From assembly GCA_033675265.1 (NCBI GenBank), contig JAUJYZ010001389.1, positions 154,493-218,492 on the forward strand: a DNA stretch of 64,000 bases. Reading direction: 5' to 3'. Below the pieces are notes generated by a model. It was not told the origin of the DNA. It worked only from the letters and a program-made list of their open reading frames with translations, and ran no database searches. Made by a program: the position numbers and the translations under genes. Shown piece after piece: positions 24,201 to 30,827 of the stretch. Each line of letters opens with the position of its first letter. The first letter of the stretch is position 1. The DNA is from Actinostola sp. cb2023. Taxonomy: Eukaryota > Cnidaria > Anthozoa > Actiniaria > Actinostolidae.

Positions 24201-25610
24201 CGTTAGAGATTAATTTGATATTAGATGGTGAAGCATATAACATGCTTCTTCACAAATGTGTGTCCATTAAGGAATGGTCAACACTAATTAGCATGCGTCC
24301 ATCGAGTTATGGAGCACACAGGAATTTGGGAGAGCACTAGAGAAGCATAAGAGTTGCTTGATGCGTAGCTCGAGGCGTAGAGAGCAACTCTAGCTTCACG
24401 AGGGCTCTCCCAAATTCCCAAGTGCTCCATAACTCGATGGACGCACAGCTAAAGCGTTGACCATTTCTTTTATAACATAGTCAAGTTGAACTGCAAATTC
24501 AATTAAAACAATTTGATTTTCCGATTCACAGCGCGCGCTATGGCGATGACGTGAGCGTGTGTCCGTAGCAGTAGCGTATGTCCGTGGGCTTACGGACACA
24601 TGCTATCCAACCAATCAGAGCGCGTGTTATATCATACCTATGTTATAATATATTTTGGAATTGTGTACAAACCATATGTCTGTGAAACAATACTAACTAA
24701 TTAGTACTAAATAGCACTAATGAAATAGAAAACAATGGAGATAACACTATTTAGTGCTATTTTAATTTAGTAATACCGGTAGTACTATTTCACGGACATA
24801 ATATGGTAAATGCACTCCATGATTAGATAATTTGTAGATAGATAGATAGATAGATAGATAGTTTATTATAAATACTGTCGCAGCTGGAAGGCTGAATTGT
24901 GTAAAAAAAATTTTGGGTTGCTTTTCATATATTCTCGCAGATATTTAGAATCACACAGTAAAGTCTTGGGGAGAGCATGAAGGATCAAGATATTGTTTAG
25001 ACTTCTGTTTAGGATGGGTAATTTTTTACAGCTTTTGAGGGCCCTCGATTGCTATAGGTCGAAATTAATAGGATTGACAGATGATTGACAGAATACATGT
25101 AGCTCAAGCTGAATAACAAGTCTTGAGTATGTTAGTGATAAGTTATATTTTTTAATATGGCTGATAACTCTTTATGTTTAGCAATGTTTAAGCCATAACA
25201 AGAACAACTGCTAAACATCTCTTGATGGGAAAAGATGTACTCGCTGTTGAACTGAGGGCTAATTTAGGCCTTTTACGTTATAATATTTTAAATAAGCTTA
25301 GACATGTAAACTTAGCTTACATGACGATTGTATGATTATTTTCCGAAATCTCAACAACTCATTTGCAATTCTAGCCATGATTTACAGCAGTTGTATTGAA
25401 ATCACGCTGCACACCAATTGTCATTCTTGCATTTGTCGTTTGTATAGATGTTTTCTTGAGATTCTGTGAGACAGTCGCCTAAAATATAAGCTTATTAAAC
25501 ATGGTGGACGCTAGATTACTCACCTTCGAACAAACTCTGTAGACGGTATGACCAGCGTATGATTTCCTAGGGTTAGAAACCTCAAATGTCCTATTTACAT
25601 TGTGAGCCAT
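1..25610 (-). CDS. RPS6KC1: RPS6KC1-like PX-MIT-kinase gene (11 exons seen, 3' part outside window)
   Basis: Spliced gene read on the minus strand. Coding exons, in order: 25610-25524, 22463-22425, 19958-19841, 17963-17848, 16566-16428, 16079-15228, 14902-14799, 12966-12850, 12293-12246, 961-878, 217-1. All have AG/GT borders and matching phases, giving about 640 residues before the window edge. Domains in order: PX (about residues 8-130, with WRRFSEFKKLHKEL and ERRQSIVNLLNFVA), a Ser/Asp-rich linker with three repeats, MIT (YKEAFHLYKKCVSLLLNGVQ then RRDAVRRKTAQYLLKAEALY), then a kinase-like N-lobe (FSVIGVIGK, NTYVIK, hinge LLLEYARGG). PX plus MIT plus kinase is the architecture of ribosomal protein S6 kinase C1 (RPK118), a sphingosine-kinase and PI3P-associated endosomal protein. 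SNX15 has PX and MIT but no kinase, so it is excluded. The glycine loop is non-canonical, as known for this family. The C-lobe and catalytic residues lie to the left of the window. Introns are loaded with repeats, including about 11 kb between the ninth and tenth exons. Confidence 0.8.
218..877 (-). other. Intron between kinase exons; (GAT)n microsatellite
   Basis: No coding signal. A (GAT) run lies at about 319-347. The rest is unremarkable AT-rich sequence. Confidence 0.5.
878..961 (-). CDS. RPS6KC1: RPS6KC1-like exon (kinase alpha-C region)
   Basis: Twenty-eight codons beginning VLPKTEGHHSRHKSKRVKRR and ending in KAAY, between acceptor TTTGTGCAG and donor GTAAGT, phase 0 on both sides. 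The very basic helix sits where alpha-C is expected. It is about 11.3 kb from the previous exon, across satellite and foldback elements. Confidence 0.6.
1105..1345. repeat. Foldback MITE, 241 bp
   Basis: About 70-base inverted arms: CTCAAAAAGGATGTCCAGAT at the left and ATCTGGACAACCTTTTTGAG at the right. The arms share GTCACGTGATTCATTATG near the loop. No reading frame. It lies inside the RPS6KC1-like intron. Confidence 0.8.
3168..3267. repeat. Short near-perfect hairpin, 100 bp
   Basis: Arms of about 45 bases around GGCAAGAGGCG; TTTGGAAAATGCATTGGATG pairs with CATCCAATGCATTTTCCAAA. It lies in the foldback spacer. Confidence 0.8.
3938..4094. repeat. MITE, 157 bp, TIR ACTATGGAAA
   Basis: ACTATGGAAAC and GTTTCCATAGT-type ends, with GAAGTGGTAACATGTCTGTT pairing with AACGGAAATGTTACCACTTT. 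Abuts the next MITE. Confidence 0.75.
4098..4383. repeat. MITE family A (TATAGCTAATTGC termini), intact copy
   Basis: Termini TATAGCTAATTGCATAAT and CAATTAGCTATA are inverted repeats, with TGTCGGGTTGAAAATCAT inside each arm. Other copies in the window are at 46211-46475 and, split by a nest of insertions, at 57767 and 63423. This intact copy shows what the split one looked like before insertion. Confidence 0.85.
5723..6318. other. Intron sequence with (AAT)n tail-like motif
   Basis: No gene seen. An (AAT) run at about 5940-5960, followed by TTTATTTATATAGCG, looks like the tail of a SINE or LINE read on the other strand. Degenerate half-units of the neighbouring 43-bp satellite begin near 6295. 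Confidence 0.4.
6319..7107. repeat. 43-bp satellite, first block (about 18 units)
   Basis: Tandem 43-bp unit containing CTCTACGATGCTGATTGG and the 16-base palindrome TTTTCACATGTGAAAA. Units differ by single bases (GTG/GAG/GCG in the palindrome). It is interrupted at 7107 by a Helentron-like element and resumes at 9025. Confidence 0.95.
7108..9024 (+). mobile_element. Helentron-like element A carrying a 2A-OTU reading frame
   Basis: Starts ACTCGTGCCCAGGCC, forming a stem-loop with GGCCGCACGAG. It ends with the inverted copy CCAGGGCACGAGT, then a second stem-loop ACCCTGCCGACAGGGT and terminal CTAGTT. The terminal repeats are asymmetric, flush at the 5' end and about 28 bases internal at the 3' end, as described for Helentrons. 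It splits a 43-bp satellite unit at a T/T junction (TTATATTTTT | CATATATGAAAA). Inside are a poly-T tract, two 80-90-base direct repeats (7169-7340), a subterminal inverted repeat (about 7315-7395 against 8808-8905), and a broken 2A-OTU frame. There is no Rep/helicase, so this copy is non-autonomous. Confidence 0.7.
7508..8650 (+). pseudogene. 2A-OTU protease-like reading frame, broken by frameshifts
   Basis: Reads from ATG at 7508 in three frames. Part 1 (7508-7815) carries 23-residue tandem repeats with core ATPSIREGAVPAANNEETSK, encoded by a 69-base repeat. A one-base slip near 7813 moves into the frame that runs to 8384. That frame includes LLISGDIEVNPGP, a 2A-type ribosome-skipping signature, at 8226-8264, and then the OTU catalytic start DVGGAGDCFF. 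A slip in a run of eight T at 8375-8382 moves into the third frame (RTVSHQLYGETNYHMD, SRQGTWCDALIIQAVADAMN) to 8619, with a further break before the expected catalytic-His region. OTU domains occur in Helentron Rep/helicase proteins and other invertebrate mobile elements. Function is inferred from motifs only. Confidence 0.65.
9025..12070. repeat. 43-bp satellite, second block (about 71 units)
   Basis: Same unit as at 6319-7107. A shortened unit lacking the palindrome (GGTTATATTTTAAGTCC) recurs near 9535, 10510, 10760, 10965, 11210 and 11920, and blocks of several units recur together. This indicates a higher-order repeat made by unequal exchange or segment duplication. Each unit holds an inverted CCAAT box (ATTGG) and a CACATGTG E-box-like palindrome; whether these matter is unknown. 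Confidence 0.95.
12246..12293 (-). CDS. RPS6KC1: RPS6KC1-like micro-exon (kinase beta-3 strand with Lys)
   Basis: Sixteen codons, VILVENKTDQNTYVIK, between acceptor GTACATTAG and donor GTATTG, phase 0 on both sides. It supplies the beta-2/beta-3 strands and the ATP-site lysine (NTYVIK) that would otherwise be missing between the flanking exons. Confidence 0.65.
12341..12438. repeat. Foldback, 98 bp
   Basis: GTTGATTAGTGATTAAATGT at the left pairs with ACATTTAATCACTAATCAAC at the right, a perfect 20-base inverted repeat. Confidence 0.8.
12444..12771. repeat. Foldback MITE, about 330 bp
   Basis: Arms ATTAGCCATTACC...GAGCAGGGGACTGGGA and TCCCAGTCCCCTGCTCG...GGTAATGGCTAAT. It lies between two kinase micro-exons. 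Confidence 0.75.
12850..12966 (-). CDS. RPS6KC1: RPS6KC1-like exon (start of kinase-like domain)
   Basis: Encodes 39 residues ending LQLTEFSVIGVIGK, matching the RPS6KC1/RPS6KL1 kinase start, where the glycine loop is degenerate. Acceptor TTATTGATTAG, donor GTTAGT, phase 0 on both sides. Confidence 0.7.
13005..14605. repeat. 21-bp minisatellite, about 75 copies
   Basis: Unit ACAAACTACGTCATCCATGC plus A, with variants GTAAC, GCCATCC and a few deleted units. It lies wholly within the intron between the MIT and kinase exons. Long reading frames in both directions (repeated VCCMDD or THATNYVIH) are by-products of the 21-base period and are not genes. Every unit carries ACGTCA, a CRE half-site. 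Confidence 0.95.
14721..14836. repeat. 58-bp tandem duplication across an exon-intron border
   Basis: Two apparently identical 58-base copies (14721-14778 and 14779-14836), each with ATGTCGGTGGTGTGCAGTAC. The duplicated segment contains the last 38 bases of the MIT exon and its splice donor. Confidence 0.9.
14799..14902 (-). CDS. RPS6KC1: RPS6KC1-like exon (MIT domain third helix)
   Basis: Encodes RRDAVRRKTAQYLLKAEALY, the third helix of the MIT domain, after acceptor AACTTTCAG. Phase 1 in, phase 0 out. Its last 38 bases and the donor GTACTG are duplicated by a 58-bp tandem duplication immediately downstream. Confidence 0.75.
15228..16079 (-). CDS. RPS6KC1: RPS6KC1-like large exon: linker with three 22-residue repeats and MIT domain start
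   Basis: An 852-base exon. After the acceptor TTGGCAG it encodes three in-frame copies of a 66-base repeat with core PPTFIQRSLSFDG (about 16005-15815), each with an RSLSF phospho-site-like motif. An acidic Ser/Asp/Glu stretch and a Ser-rich stretch follow, then GGDYLLAAANVVRNALSCEL and YKEAFHLYKKCVSLLLNGVQ, the first two helices of an MIT domain (binds ESCRT-III tails in known families). It enters and leaves in phase 1. The open frame runs upstream into the intron, so the in-frame ATG at 16140 is not the gene start. Confidence 0.8.
16428..16566 (-). CDS. RPS6KC1: RPS6KC1-like exon (Ser-rich linker)
   Basis: Low-complexity serine-rich linker (ASTSTSSSRPSSFSSSDGD). Acceptor TGTTTTTGTAG and donor CAAG|GTATGT are good, and phases match exons on both sides. 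The start lies next to the 59-bp minisatellite. Confidence 0.65.
16567..17775. repeat. GC-rich minisatellite, about 59-bp unit with higher-order variants
   Basis: Unit carries GGGAGGGGGCACAGGACAGT and TGCCCCAACCACTCCCCTTC; alternate units differ (ACATCCC, AATAGTGAAGG, TAGGGAGG). It lies in the intron between PX and linker exons. Open frames on both strands across it are period artefacts. Confidence 0.95.
17848..17963 (-). CDS. RPS6KC1: RPS6KC1-like exon (PX domain C-terminal helices)
   Basis: Encodes RFDDAVIEERRQSIVNLL then NFVAGVPQLANSEYMEKCLG, the final PX helices typical of the RPS6KC1/SNX15 group. It enters in phase 1, leaves in phase 0 through GTAAAG, and joins the next exon in frame. 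Confidence 0.8.
18281..19053 (-). mobile_element. Helentron-like element B (non-autonomous, minus orientation)
   Basis: Read on the minus strand it begins ACTCGTGCCTAGGCCGAAGA (5' end at 19053) and ends with CCAGGGCACGAGTG, the stem-loop ACGCTTATTAAAGCGT and terminal CTAGTT (18281). It contains a 94-base direct duplication (18587-18680 and 18681-18771, each starting GTATTCACTGCTTAAACATT). No protein recognised. Confidence 0.6.
19348..19820. repeat. 123-bp tandem repeat, four copies
   Basis: Units start at 19348, 19471, 19594 and 19717 with AAGAAAAAGTAGGCCC and end in an AT-rich TAATATTATTATTAATATT stretch. The last copy is truncated beside the PX exon. Confidence 0.9.
19841..19958 (-). CDS. 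RPS6KC1: RPS6KC1-like exon (PX phosphoinositide-binding core)
   Basis: Encodes VVIWRRFSEFKKLHKEL and the proline-rich LPSLPKATFF segment. The RRF motif is the classical PX phosphoinositide contact. It enters in phase 0 and leaves in phase 1 through GTAAGG. A 123-bp tandem repeat lies directly beside it in the next intron. Confidence 0.8.
20223..21140 (+). mobile_element. tRNA-derived SINE split by a MITE
   Basis: Head 20223-20298 has a tRNA-like A box (TTGGCTCAGTTGG) and B box (GGTTCAAGTCC), followed by CCGGCCGGACC. After the MITE, the body resumes at about 20777 and includes TTCTCGGATAAGGACGTTAA, a motif I recognise from widespread invertebrate SINE central domains. It ends with AAAGCGCATTGG, AAATGCGCTATATAAG and an (ATT)-type tail at about 21125-21140. 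Confidence 0.65.
20303..20772. repeat. TTAA-type MITE inside the SINE
   Basis: Termini AGTGTATATATATGACAC and GTGTCATATACACT, flanked by TGAA (left) and TTAA (right). The arms contain AGTATTTTGAGATTTGAG and TGACGTCA-like sequence and match the family copy at 58051-62747. Confidence 0.75.
21529..22262. repeat. TIR element with two nested foldbacks
   Basis: Outer arms: CTTGATTTCATTAGATGTCA against TGACGTCTAATGAAATCAAG, and further in TTTTCAATAGAATACTC against GAGTATTCTATTGAAAAG. A short foldback lies at about 21631-21712 (GTGAGGCTCC / GGGAGCCTCAC). Confidence 0.75.
21886..22137. repeat. MITE, 252 bp, TIR AGGGACCTT
   Basis: Near-perfect hairpin: AGGGACCTTTAGCAGCAGAA pairs with TTCTGCTGCTTAAGGTCCCT, and GACGAATAATGTTCAAAACG pairs with CGTTTTGAACATTATTCGTC. 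It sits inside the element at 21529-22262. Confidence 0.85.
22425..22463 (-). CDS. RPS6KC1: RPS6KC1-like micro-exon (PX domain)
   Basis: Thirteen codons, VTRTGIQPEVVEE, between a good acceptor (TTTCTGTCAG) and donor (GTGAGA). Phase 0 on both sides fits the neighbouring exons and places it before the PX WRRFSEF strand. Confidence 0.7.
22559..22972. repeat. Element with short TIR TAGACCCTATGCA
   Basis: TAGACCCTATGCA at the left and TGCATAGGGTCTA at the right, about 410 bp, no reading frame. Internal CATACAAAACTCTCT-like sequence also occurs near 19138, pointing to a second, decayed copy at about 18150-19320. Confidence 0.6.
23104..23222. repeat. MITE, 119 bp
   Basis: AAAAAGGCATTAAATTTACTGAC pairs with its inverted copy TCAGTAAATTTAGTGCCTTT at the right. 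Confidence 0.75.
23298..23831. repeat. MITE, about 530 bp, TIR AGGGGGACTA
   Basis: Arms of about 90 bases: TTCAAAATTTGATTTAGCTG pairs with CAGCTAAATCAAATTTTGAA. Ends TTAAAGGGGGACTATG and CGGTAGTCCCTTA. Confidence 0.8.
24269..24468. repeat. Foldback MITE (AATGGTCAAC family), copy 1
   Basis: GCGTCCATCGAGTTATGGAGC and GCTCCATAACTCGATGGACGC-type arms; the loop reads GCAACTCT. A second copy lies at 36745-36931. Confidence 0.8.
24668..24804. repeat. Foldback (CCATATGTCCGTGAAA family), diverged copy
   Basis: ACCATATGTCTGTGAAACAA at the left against TTTCACGGACATAATATGG at the right, with TTAGTACTAAATAGCACTAA inside. A cleaner copy is at 30828-30971. Confidence 0.65.
24805..25523. other. Intron sequence with (GATA)n
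   Basis: (GATA) run at about 24838-24862 followed by AT-rich sequence that may be the reversed tail of a non-LTR element. No protein motif recognised. Confidence 0.35.
25524..25610 (-). CDS. RPS6KC1: RPS6KC1-like exon 1 (start codon, PX domain beginning)
   Basis: Begins with ATG at 25610 and encodes 29 residues with FEVSNPRKSYAGHTVYRV, the first strands of a PX domain. The donor CTTCGAAC/ACTCAC (minus GTTCGAAG|GTGAGT) is a strong splice site. A CAG acceptor sits 14 bases before the ATG, so a further non-coding exon upstream is likely. Confidence 0.75.
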
Positions 25611-25889
25611 TTGAAGAGATTCTGCTGAAACGAAAGGGAAATTTCAGCTGCAAATAACATAATATCGTAAATTACGTCAGTTCGCGATATCAGCCATCAT
25701 GAAGGACTGGAACGAGTTGGCTAACTCTACCACAGGAATCCCAACGCGCAGGTCTCGGAACTTTGCTTGGTTAGAAATTTGTAAAATGTAATATAGTTTT
25801 TTTTTACAGGATAAGTTATTAAAATCCAGCGATCTGATTGAACAATATATAATAATAATCGATAGCAATCTAATAATCTTTAATCAATA

Positions 25890-26211
25890 TACCGTAGAAT
25901 CCCGGTTATAAGCCCCCTGTCTGCTAACAGAAATTTCCTCCCGGTTGTAAGCCCCTTGATTTACTCCTCCCCAGACGGGTACTGAGTCCATGCAGTAGTA
26001 TACGGTAGCTCATTGCTTGAAAATCCGCTCAGATTATAGTTTTTTTCTGAGCATATTCACGTTTAAAAACTTTTACCCTTATTGTTGCATGAACACTGTT
26101 TAACTAAAATGGTCACGATCTGACTTTTTCCCTCCCTTTTAAAAGCCCCCCATAAAACCCTTACGAACACAGTTATACTAGCCCAGGGCTTATAACCGGG
26201 ATTCTACGGTA
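25890..26211. repeat. MITE, TIR TACCGTAGAATCCCGG
   Basis: TACCGTAGAATCCCGGTTAT at the left and ATAACCGGGATTCTACGGTA at the right, about 320 bp. A cousin with TACCGTAAACTGCCAG ends lies at 35775-36182. Confidence 0.85.
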
Positions 26212-26221
26212 TATAAATATG

Positions 26222-26700
26222 TACCGTATATCTTCTATTAAGCGCCCCCCTTTGGAGCCGTTTTGCACTAAGCGCCCCCTCTAATAAGCGCCCCCTCTAA
26301 TAAGCGGCCCCTCTAATAAGCGTCCCCTCTAATAAGCGCCCCCTCTAATAAGCGCCCCCCTCTAATAAGCGCCCCTCTAATATTTTCATATTGGGAATAC
26401 ATCAATGGCGCCCCCTCTAATAAGCGTGTAATCTCTAAAAAAGCACCCCCCTATTGTACAAGCGCCCCCTCTAATAAAAAATAAAAAATAATAAGCGCCC
26501 CCTCTAATAAGCGCCCCCTCTAATAAGCGCCCCCTCTAATAAGCGCCCCCTCTAATAAGCGCCCCCCTTTCCCCCCTATATACACCCCTTTCAAATAACG
26601 TTGTCGCGTTAAAAGCAACCCCCTCTCAAGCCAAGACTCGAAGTAAATGCCCCCTTTTGTGTTGCCCTCTTATAAGCGCCCTCTCTCCCAATTGTTTCTA
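26222..26700. repeat. TAATAAGCGCCCCCTC minisatellite
   Basis: About 16-base unit AAGCGCCCCCTCTAAT repeated with interruptions. The same GCGCTTATT motif on the other strand forms the short repeats at 41230-41330. It looks like expansion inside a TIR element (start TACCGTATATCTTC). Confidence 0.85.
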
Positions 26701-27323
26701 TAAGGACTAATTCTAAAATGTGAACATTTTCACGTGCGCCCTTTGCATATCACGAGGAAGTTCCATAGAAATCTAGGTCTGTCTTTAAATGTATTTGCGG
26801 TACACAACTTTTGTTTGACCAGTCATGCACTTCGTTCTTGGCTTGACGATTGTTGCTTTGAACGAAGACAACGTTATTTGAAATAGGTATATATATACTC
26901 TGATCTAAACACGCGGGATGTTGGGAGAACACGAGAGAAGCGTAGGGAGTATATAACACGGAAAACTGTCTTATATTTCTTTTATAAAATAACTACAATG
27001 ATTTCTTTTTGATCAAATTTGCAATTCTCCTGAAAAGCGTCAGAAACTTACAGAGAACCGAGCAAGACTTGATGACCTGCAATGACATCCATGGCTGATG
27101 ACCCCTTGAACCACACCCATAAAAAGGGGGGTAGGGGCAACTTAAAGGTTGCAAAGCTACAATAACTTGACCTAGATTTATACAGAACACATAAAAATAG
27201 CAATGTAATGGACACGGCAATCAAAAAACAGGATTGGAATTGTTAACTAGAAAAATACAAATAACGACAAATTGTAAAGAGGATAGATCAGTTTGTTTAT
27301 TGTAAATAACAATTTATTTTAGT
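26701..27323. other. Intergenic; fragment of a GTTGTCG-type MITE
   Basis: About 26845-26910 resembles the arms of the foldbacks at 53439 and 55870 (GACAACG...GAAATAGG..TATA). No gene seen. Confidence 0.35.
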
Positions 27324-27977
27324 AACTAGCTAGACGCTCTGCTAGCGTGAAGTCGGGCTTCTAACTGATACATAGCCTATTTGAACTAAATATAGATATC
27401 GCAGTGCGATTAAAACAGTGTTTGCTCGCTCGTTGCGTGACTCGGTAGAACATGCTTTCTTTGCAATTTCAGTACTGCGATTTCACAAACTCAGCGAATC
27501 ATGAATGACAATGACATAGGTTATTTGGTACCATAAATATATCCATACAAATACAAATACCGTATACATAAACTAGACTTGGCAGAGTGATTAAACAATG
27601 TTTGGATGAAGTGTAAATATGGGTTTACCTCGGTGTAAAAACCTCACAACTGACGTAATTGCTATTTTCTCTTCACTGCGTGTATCAACTCACTTCGTTC
27701 TAAGTTCTCAAGATCTCTAAACCCTTTGCAGTACTAGTACTGGATTGATAAATTCACATCTCTATGAATTGTTGTGGTTATTTTGAAAACAAGACGACAT
27801 AACCTTCCTCCAACAAGGTTTGTGAAGAGTGCGTTGAACCATGTTGTTAGAGCCTTCGGTGATTATCTTAGCGGCCGCACAGGGCGCATGCGCTGTAGAA
27901 CCCAGTTGGCGAATTGAGGTCAAAGAAGAATACCGGCCTGCATTTTTAGAGTCGGGCCTTCCACAGGAAGCCCGACT
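27324..27977 (-). mobile_element. Helentron-like element C (non-autonomous, minus orientation)
   Basis: Read on the minus strand: 5' stem-loop AGTCGGGCTTCCTGTGGAAG..GCCCGACT at 27977, and 3' internal repeat GAAGCCCGACTTC followed by the stem-loop ACGCTAGCAGAGCGT and CTAGCTAGTT at 27324. Sequences like AACTAGAC..GCAG..GTGA recur at about 27569 and 27978, so decayed 3' ends of further copies may be stacked here. Confidence 0.55.
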
Positions 27978-28506
27978 AACTAGACATTGCAGCGTGACTA
28001 AACAATGTTTGGAATAAGTGTAAATTCAAAACATCAGTAAAACCTTGAACGGCATAAACATAAAGATCTATCGGTGTTATAAGCCTAGCACAACACAAAA
28101 TTACAGCGGTACAAAGTATAGAAGACATTGACTTCCGTTTAGATTTCAATCTTGTGTCAGGCGATACTGATATCGAACTTCTCGCCTTTTGCTTTCTCTT
28201 TCGCACTATGATAGGCCATTCCAAACATTAATAATAATAATAATACTAATACTTTATTATTTATAAATCACTTTTAATATTAATAATATTAATCTATAAT
28301 TAAAACGTTTAAAAATAACCTAAATAAAATGTATAATAATATGTTTAAATTCCAAACTGATTGAAATCCTAAAAATATATAATCAATAAAATGTGCAATC
28401 ATTACATTATCCCCCCATTTTTTTATTTTAAACACTCTCTAATGAATATGGTTAATTCAACCAAGTTTTCAGTTGAAACTGAGTTTGAATGTTGAAGACT
28501 GTTTTC

Positions 28507-30693
28507 TTAAAAAAAGAAAACACCTCCATCAAATGTAGTGCAAATAAACTGACCATCATTTAATACTGCTATATATCTGGGCTTGTTACTTAGTTTCCTT
28601 GTCTTTCCTATAAAACGACCATCCAATGTAAACTTATGAACCGAGTAAGAATCATAATCACACACCAGTAGATTGTGGTTATTATCAATAGCAAGACCCC
28701 GGGGGTTCTGCAACTGACCAGCAGCATGACAATTCCCTCCAATAGTGGATATTCTAGTTGGTGAGTTGTCTTTCATCTCAATCACATCAATCACTTTGTT
28801 ACTATCATCACTCACATAAAACAGTCCATTGTGTGTAACTGTACACCATGGACTAAAACCTCCCTGATTTGACAAACTGAATTGATATTTATATTCGCCG
28901 TTCTTTGTAAAGACTTGTACACGATGATTACCAGTGTCAGTCACAACAATGTTACAGTTATCATCAACATGTACTCCATGTGGGTAAGAAAACTGTCCAT
29001 TGCCATTGCAACCAAAGATTTTCAGCAGAGTCCCTGTTATAGTGTTCACTATACATATTCTATTATTACCACAGTCAACAATCACTAAATCTGTTTCGTT
29101 GAGAAATGCTAAACCATCAGGACCATACAACTGTCCCTGTCCACTGCCTTTACTACCATACGTTAGTAACAAATCTCCATCCATGTTGAATACTCTAACA
29201 CAGTGGGATCTACAATCTGCTACAGCAATCCTACTGTTAGTCTTATTCACTGCAATACCACTGAAGCTTCTAGATCCTGTATTCAATGCACTTTTTAACT
29301 TAGAATCTCCTGCTATTTCCTCCATGTGTTGTGGCTTGACATCCATAACTAGTGGACTGTTAGATACAGCATTGCCGTTCACTTGAACCTGTGCTGTTAA
29401 TTGACCAGCTACTTGAGGGATGAATTGCACTTCTATTTTACCACCACTTGTCATTTTTCTTTCTTCCACTTTCACATCATCTTCAGGTCTGATCTGTACA
29501 TCCACATCATCACTTGGTTCGTTATTGAGTTCTCCTGCAGACGTTTTAGTCTCCACAGTCAGCTTGGTTTTCTTCAGTGCCTCAAGATGGCCATCAACTT
29601 GCATTGTACTCAACATTGGGTCTGACTTACAAGACAGTCGTACTTTTCCAAGTCCAGCGTTTACTTGTTGACTTAGCTCTTTATTGGGGTCGAAGACAAT
29701 TCCTGAACTTTCTCTTTTGAATGGGTTGTAGGTGCACTTGTTGGAGGAATCTTCCTGTTGAATGTCGACCATTTCACTCACTAGTCCCTTTTCAAGGATG
29801 TTTCGGATGTATTCCTGTGTTGCTGGAATGTGACGGATAACACGCAAATTCCTGTCAGCCTTCGCTACGCTTCTCTGGATTTCATTCAACAATTGTTTTT
29901 CGTGGTCAAGTAGAATTTTGACCAACTTTTTGGTAGCATTCTGTACTTGTTCTTTGGCTTTCTCCCCGTCGCTTTTTATTTTGAGAGCAATTTCCTCTTG
30001 CTGTTTCTTTTCCTTTGCGTTGCATTGTAGCTTCTCAATTAAATCAAGGTTTTTAGAGAGCAGATCTTTCTTAATGGCGGTGATCTCTTGCAGAGTCAAC
30101 GTTTTATGATCTTTGTGGCCGTCCTTCAAGCACAGCCGACAGATCAATACCTCACAGTCTTTGCAATATAAGTCCATACTTTGACTACTGTGAGTTTTGC
30201 AAATACTTTCTCTTGTCAGGATGGCCTCAAGGTCTTGAACATTCTTCAAGTCTGACGAGGAAGCGACTTTGTGTTCTTTATTAAACACAGAATGGTTGCT
30301 CAGACACTCGTCACACAACAAGCGATTGCAGTCAAAACAGTACCACAATGCTGGGGAATGAGTCGCTGAAGCAGAACAAACCTGATCGGTTTCTACGAAC
30401 TCCAAGACTCGTACGATTCTTGCGTGCACAGGACTTGGTGGTAGGTCATCCACGCTGCTTAGTTCTCCCAGCAACGTTTCAGAGCAACATTTAGGACACT
30501 TGAAGATGTTGATGATCCCAATGAGTTCAGCTTTTCTCTTAATACATGGTTTACAAAATGTATGGAAACATTCTAAAAGCTTGGGATCAATCACTGTATC
30601 ATTGCACAAGGAACATTGTACATCGTGTCGAAGGTTGGCGAGGAAGGACTCCATGTTTGATTGTTTTAAGGCGTTTTTACAAGCACAACTCAT
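28507..30693 (-). CDS. TRIM protein with filamin and NHL repeats (TRIM2/3/71-like)
   Basis: Uninterrupted 728-codon frame on one exon. RING finger at about residues 27-70 (CSLC, ECFHTFCKPC, CPKCC), two B-boxes (about 105-150 and 165-205; CFDCNRLLCDECLSNH, CKDCEVLICRLCLKDGHKDH), coiled coil about 205-290, filamin-type Ig fold about 395-455, then NHL repeats about 465-728 (GIAVNKTNSRIAVADCRSH, GVHVDDNCNIVVTDTGNHRV, GLAIDNNHNLLVCDYDS). This is the TRIM-NHL architecture: a RING E3 ligase whose NHL propeller in relatives binds RNA or protein. Lophotrochozoans, amphioxus and sponges have large sets of such genes, so I give no orthologue name. Start is M1 at 30693; M14 (ESFLANLRHDVQC) is an alternative at 30654. 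It is intact and uses codons evenly, unlike the surrounding mobile elements. Confidence 0.9.
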   Translation of the reverse strand: MSCACKNALKQSNMESFLANLRHDVQCSLCNDTVIDPKLLECFHTFCKPCIKRKAELIGIINIFKCPKCCSETLLGELSSVDDLPPSPVHARIVRVLEFVETDQVCSASATHSPALWYCFDCNRLLCDECLSNHSVFNKEHKVASSSDLKNVQDLEAILTRESICKTHSSQSMDLYCKDCEVLICRLCLKDGHKDHKTLTLQEITAIKKDLLSKNLDLIEKLQCNAKEKKQQEEIALKIKSDGEKAKEQVQNATKKLVKILLDHEKQLLNEIQRSVAKADRNLRVIRHIPATQEYIRNILEKGLVSEMVDIQQEDSSNKCTYNPFKRESSGIVFDPNKELSQQVNAGLGKVRLSCKSDPMLSTMQVDGHLEALKKTKLTVETKTSAGELNNEPSDDVDVQIRPEDDVKVEERKMTSGGKIEVQFIPQVAGQLTAQVQVNGNAVSNSPLVMDVKPQHMEEIAGDSKLKSALNTGSRSFSGIAVNKTNSRIAVADCRSHCVRVFNMDGDLLLTYGSKGSGQGQLYGPDGLAFLNETDLVIVDCGNNRICIVNTITGTLLKIFGCNGNGQFSYPHGVHVDDNCNIVVTDTGNHRVQVFTKNGEYKYQFSLSNQGGFSPWCTVTHNGLFYVSDDSNKVIDVIEMKDNSPTRISTIGGNCHAAGQLQNPRGLAIDNNHNLLVCDYDSYSVHKFTLDGRFIGKTRKLSNKPRYIAVLNDGQFICTTFDGGVFFF

Positions 30694-30727
30694 TCAGTAA
30701 CTTCTGGGAATTCTGATCACATGGTTG

Positions 30728-30741
30728 GTTGCTATGGAAAC
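30728..30741 (+). promoter_or_regulatory. RFX X-box-like motif upstream of the TRIM gene
   Basis: GTTGCTATGGAAAC is a full match to the RFX X-box pattern (RYYNYYATRRNRAC), 35 bases before the TRIM start codon. Function is inferred from the motif and its position; related motifs also occur in MITE arms in this window. Confidence 0.4.
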
Positions 30742-30827
30742 GTCTGCGTCAGTAACTCTACGTTGACCCATGCCAAATAAGGGAAAGCTTATCATTTTCA
30801 TTAGACAAAAGACAAAAATAGACTACT

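Noticed and set aside
28882..30700. Plus-strand frames of 60-130 codons
   Set aside because: They are antisense shadows of the intact TRIM-NHL frame.
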